DNA of 64,000 nucleotides, taken from contig NZ_FNEE01000012.1 in the NCBI RefSeq assembly GCF_900099905.1, forward strand, positions 120,451-184,450, in the 5' to 3' direction. The stretch comes from Mesorhizobium muleiense. GTDB lineage: Bacteria; Pseudomonadota; Alphaproteobacteria; Rhizobiales; Rhizobiaceae. The position numbers were made by a program, and so were the translations under genes. This document shows, in pieces, positions 62,276 to 64,000 of this stretch. The notes beneath the pieces are model-generated. The model saw only the letters and a program-made list of their open reading frames with translations, did not search any database and had not been told where the DNA came from. The first letter of the stretch is position 1. Each line of letters begins with the position of its first letter.

Positions 62276-62338
62276 GGGCGGCATAAAGGATCGGAATAGA
62301 GCGCAGCAGGTGGTATCCTCCCAGGCACCGGACCGCGC

Positions 62339-62364
62339 GGGGCGCCAGTCAGGACTGGCGCCCC
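62339..62364 (+). terminator. hairpin between the ATPase and first SDR gene
   Basis: GGGGCGCCAGTC/GACTGGCGCCCC, a perfect 12-bp stem with a minimal loop, 63 bp after the ATPase stop. The following sequence is TTCCTCCCC, so it may attenuate rather than end transcription. Confidence 0.5.
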
Positions 62365-62409
62365 TTCCTCCCCAGGGCAGCGCCGGCGGCTCAACAGGAA
62401 AACATTTCG

Positions 62410-63174
62410 ATGAAACTATTCGATCTTCATGGCGACGTTGCCCTCGTCACCGGCGCCGGCAGCGGCATCGGCCAGGCAATCGCCATCGGCCTGGCCGAGG
62501 CCGGCGCCGATATCGCCTGTTTCGGCCATGCCTCGAAGGGCGGGCTGGACGAGACCGCGCACAGGATCTCGGCGCTCGGCCGCAAGGCACTGGTGCTGAC
62601 CGGCACGGTGACCTCAGAGGCCGATTTGGCAGCGGCGATCGAACGCACGGAGAAGGAACTCGGCGCGCTGACCATCGCCGTCAACAATGCCGGCGTCGCC
62701 GGGGCCGAGCCGGCCGAGACGTTGTCGCTGGAGACATGGCAGAAGCTCTACGACGTCAATGTCAGCGGCGTGTTCCTGTCCTGCCAGGCCGAAGCGCGCT
62801 TAATGCTGACGCGGCGCAAGGGCTCGATCATCAACATCGCCTCGATGTCGGGCTCGATCGTCAACCGCGGCCTGACCCAGGCGCACTATAATTCGTCGAA
62901 GGCCGCCGTCATCCACATGTCCAGGAGTCTCGCCATGGAATGGGCCGATCGCGGCCTGCGCGTCAACGTCGTCAGCCCCGGCTACACGCTGACGCCGATG
63001 AACAAGCGGCCGGAGGTCGCCGACCAGGTCAGGATCTTCGAGCGCGACACGCCGATGGGGCGGATGGCGGCGCCGGAAGAGATGGTCGGCCCGACCGTGT
63101 TCCTGGCCAGCCGCGCTTCGAGTTTCGTAACCGGCATCGACCTGATCGTCGATGGCGGCTTCGTCTGCTGGTAG
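62410..63174 (+). CDS. SDR oxidoreductase of the Rbs-like operon
   Basis: A 254-residue SDR: LVTGAGSGIG (14-23), NNAG in AVNNAGVAG, catalytic YNSSK (HYNSSKAAVIHMSRSLAMEW, given in part) and the polyol-type tail FVTGIDLIVDGGFVCW. It resembles the 2-deoxygluconate/gluconate 5-dehydrogenase and sorbitol-type group. It may oxidise the imported polyol before or after phosphorylation. It is followed 8 bp later by a second SDR. Confidence 0.88.
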   Translation: MKLFDLHGDVALVTGAGSGIGQAIAIGLAEAGADIACFGHASKGGLDETAHRISALGRKALVLTGTVTSEADLAAAIERTEKELGALTIAVNNAGVAGAEPAETLSLETWQKLYDVNVSGVFLSCQAEARLMLTRRKGSIINIASMSGSIVNRGLTQAHYNSSKAAVIHMSRSLAMEWADRGLRVNVVSPGYTLTPMNKRPEVADQVRIFERDTPMGRMAAPEEMVGPTVFLASRASSFVTGIDLIVDGGFVCW

Positions 63175-63182
63175 GAGAGAAC

Positions 63183-63968
63183 ATGCAGAAGCGGTTCGAG
63201 GGAAAGACGGCGGTCATCACCGGCGCCAGCGGCGGCATTGGCGCGGCCATGGCCAGGCGCTTCGCGGCTGAGGGTGCTGCTGTCGTCGTCAGCGCCATCG
63301 ACCCTCGCGTCGACGAGGTCGCCGCCGGACTGAAGGCGGAGGGCGCCAAGGTCGCATCGCTGCGTATGGACGTGACCAGGAAGGACGAGGTCGCCGCCCT
63401 CTACGATCTGGCCGAACAGCAGTTCGGCCGCGTCGACATCTCCGTGCAGAATGCCGGCGTCATCACCATCGCCAGGATCGAGGCGATGACCGAGGCCGAA
63501 TGGGACAAGGTGATGGCTGTCAACACCAAGGGCGTGTTCCTGTGCTGCCAGGAGGCGATCGCCCGCATCCGCAAGCATGGCGACGGCGGCCGGCTGATCA
63601 ACACCGCTTCCGGCCAGGCGCGCCAGGGCTTCATCTTCACACCGCACTATGCCGCCTCGAAATTCGGCGTCGTCGGCATCACCCAGAGCCTCGCCAAGGA
63701 AGTGGCCAAGGAGAAGATCACCGTCAACGCGATCTGCCCCGGCATCATCGATACCGACATGTGGGCCTACAACGACGCCGCATGGGGCAGACTGATGGGC
63801 GACTACAAGCCCGGCGAGTTGATGGCCGAATGGGTGAAGAACATCCCGATGGGCCGCGCCGGCAGCGGCGAGGATGTTTCGGGCCTGGTCAGCTTCCTGG
63901 CCAGCAGCGACGCCGCCTACATCACCGGCCAGACGATCAATGTCGATGGCGGCCTGATCATGTCGTGA
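63183..63968 (+). CDS. SDR oxidoreductase, sorbitol/polyol dehydrogenase-like
   Basis: A 261-residue SDR: VITGASGGIG at 12-21, NAG in VQNAGVI, catalytic YAASK (HYAASKFGVVGITQ) and the CPGIIDTDMWAYND segment characteristic of sorbitol/galactitol-type dehydrogenases (SmoS group). D-I after strand 2 suggests NAD. AGGAGAG lies before the ATG at 63183. Together with the SDR before it, it gives the operon two oxidation steps. Confidence 0.88.
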   Translation: MQKRFEGKTAVITGASGGIGAAMARRFAAEGAAVVVSAIDPRVDEVAAGLKAEGAKVASLRMDVTRKDEVAALYDLAEQQFGRVDISVQNAGVITIARIEAMTEAEWDKVMAVNTKGVFLCCQEAIARIRKHGDGGRLINTASGQARQGFIFTPHYAASKFGVVGITQSLAKEVAKEKITVNAICPGIIDTDMWAYNDAAWGRLMGDYKPGELMAEWVKNIPMGRAGSGEDVSGLVSFLASSDAAYITGQTINVDGGLIMS

Positions 63969-63985
63969 GGCGCCACCGCTTCTTG

Positions 63986-64000
63986 CCTTCTCCCCTTGTG
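63986..64000 (+). repeat. start of a second mosaic-element copy, cut by the window edge
   Basis: The last 15 bases equal the first 15 of the repeat at 36683. The remainder lies outside the window. Confidence 0.7.

Noticed and set aside
1..64000. CRISPR arrays, prophage, tRNA or rRNA genes
   Set aside because: No regularly spaced repeats, integrase or phage structural genes, cloverleaf or rRNA segments were seen on either strand.

Overview
The window reads as a chromosomal segment of a Rhizobiales alphaproteobacterium, most likely Mesorhizobium or a close relative. The basis is the high GC content, dense co-oriented catabolic operons with many ABC importers, an SbmA/BacA-type transporter, rhizobial intergenic mosaic-type palindromic repeats, and a small RNA with three CUCCUCCC loops (the 'cuckoo'/alpha-r14 pattern of Rhizobiales). 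Assignments rest on reading motifs in the sequence; no database search was run. No rRNA, tRNA, CRISPR array, transposase or phage gene was seen.

Layout. 1-13 kb is mixed housekeeping and accessory content: an edge-truncated CDS, an isoprenylcysteine methyltransferase-like membrane protein, two lipoproteins, an L,D-transpeptidase, an SDR, the GTPase Der with its TPR partner, a polysaccharide deacetylase, SbmA, an MFS exporter, a DUF1127-like peptide divergent from a LysR regulator, an M29 aminopeptidase and a DUF488 protein. 13-24.4 kb is a sugar/polyol region under two SorC-type regulators: a complete CUT1-type ABC importer with an SDR, a HAD phosphatase, a glycerol-1-phosphate-dehydrogenase-like enzyme and an FGGY kinase. 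24.4-25.9 kb has small genes, including an AbrB-type antitoxin whose PIN toxin survives only as a 16-residue stub.

25.9-33.4 kb is one long leftward operon (NitT/TauT-type ABC importer, FAH-family hydrolase, acyl-CoA ligase, ketopantoate-reductase-like enzyme) divergent from a GntR/FadR regulator. 33.5-41.1 kb is a polyamine-type cluster: PuuB-like oxidase, PotBCDA-like importer, XRE-cupin regulator of PuuR type and a PuuC-like aldehyde dehydrogenase. The same 16-bp palindrome lies before two of its transcription units. 41.3-46.7 kb holds an FAH-family enzyme, an Frc-like ABC importer with a single-domain ATPase, and a LacI regulator. 46.8-46.9 kb encodes the three-hairpin sRNA. 47.2-52.6 kb is a TetR-controlled RND efflux operon with two GTTAC-N6-GTAAC operators.

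52.9-64 kb is a second sugar region: an enolase-superfamily enzyme, a DXR-like (DRL family) oxidoreductase, an FGGY kinase, a SorC regulator, an Rbs-type ABC importer and two SDRs. The most interesting pattern is a 33-34-nt operator-like element of shared architecture (TGnACAAA ... TTGTTCA) that recurs at four promoter regions of the three SorC systems. It ties the DRL/kinase operon to the transporter operon 4 kb away and suggests an uncharacterised sugar or polyol pathway.
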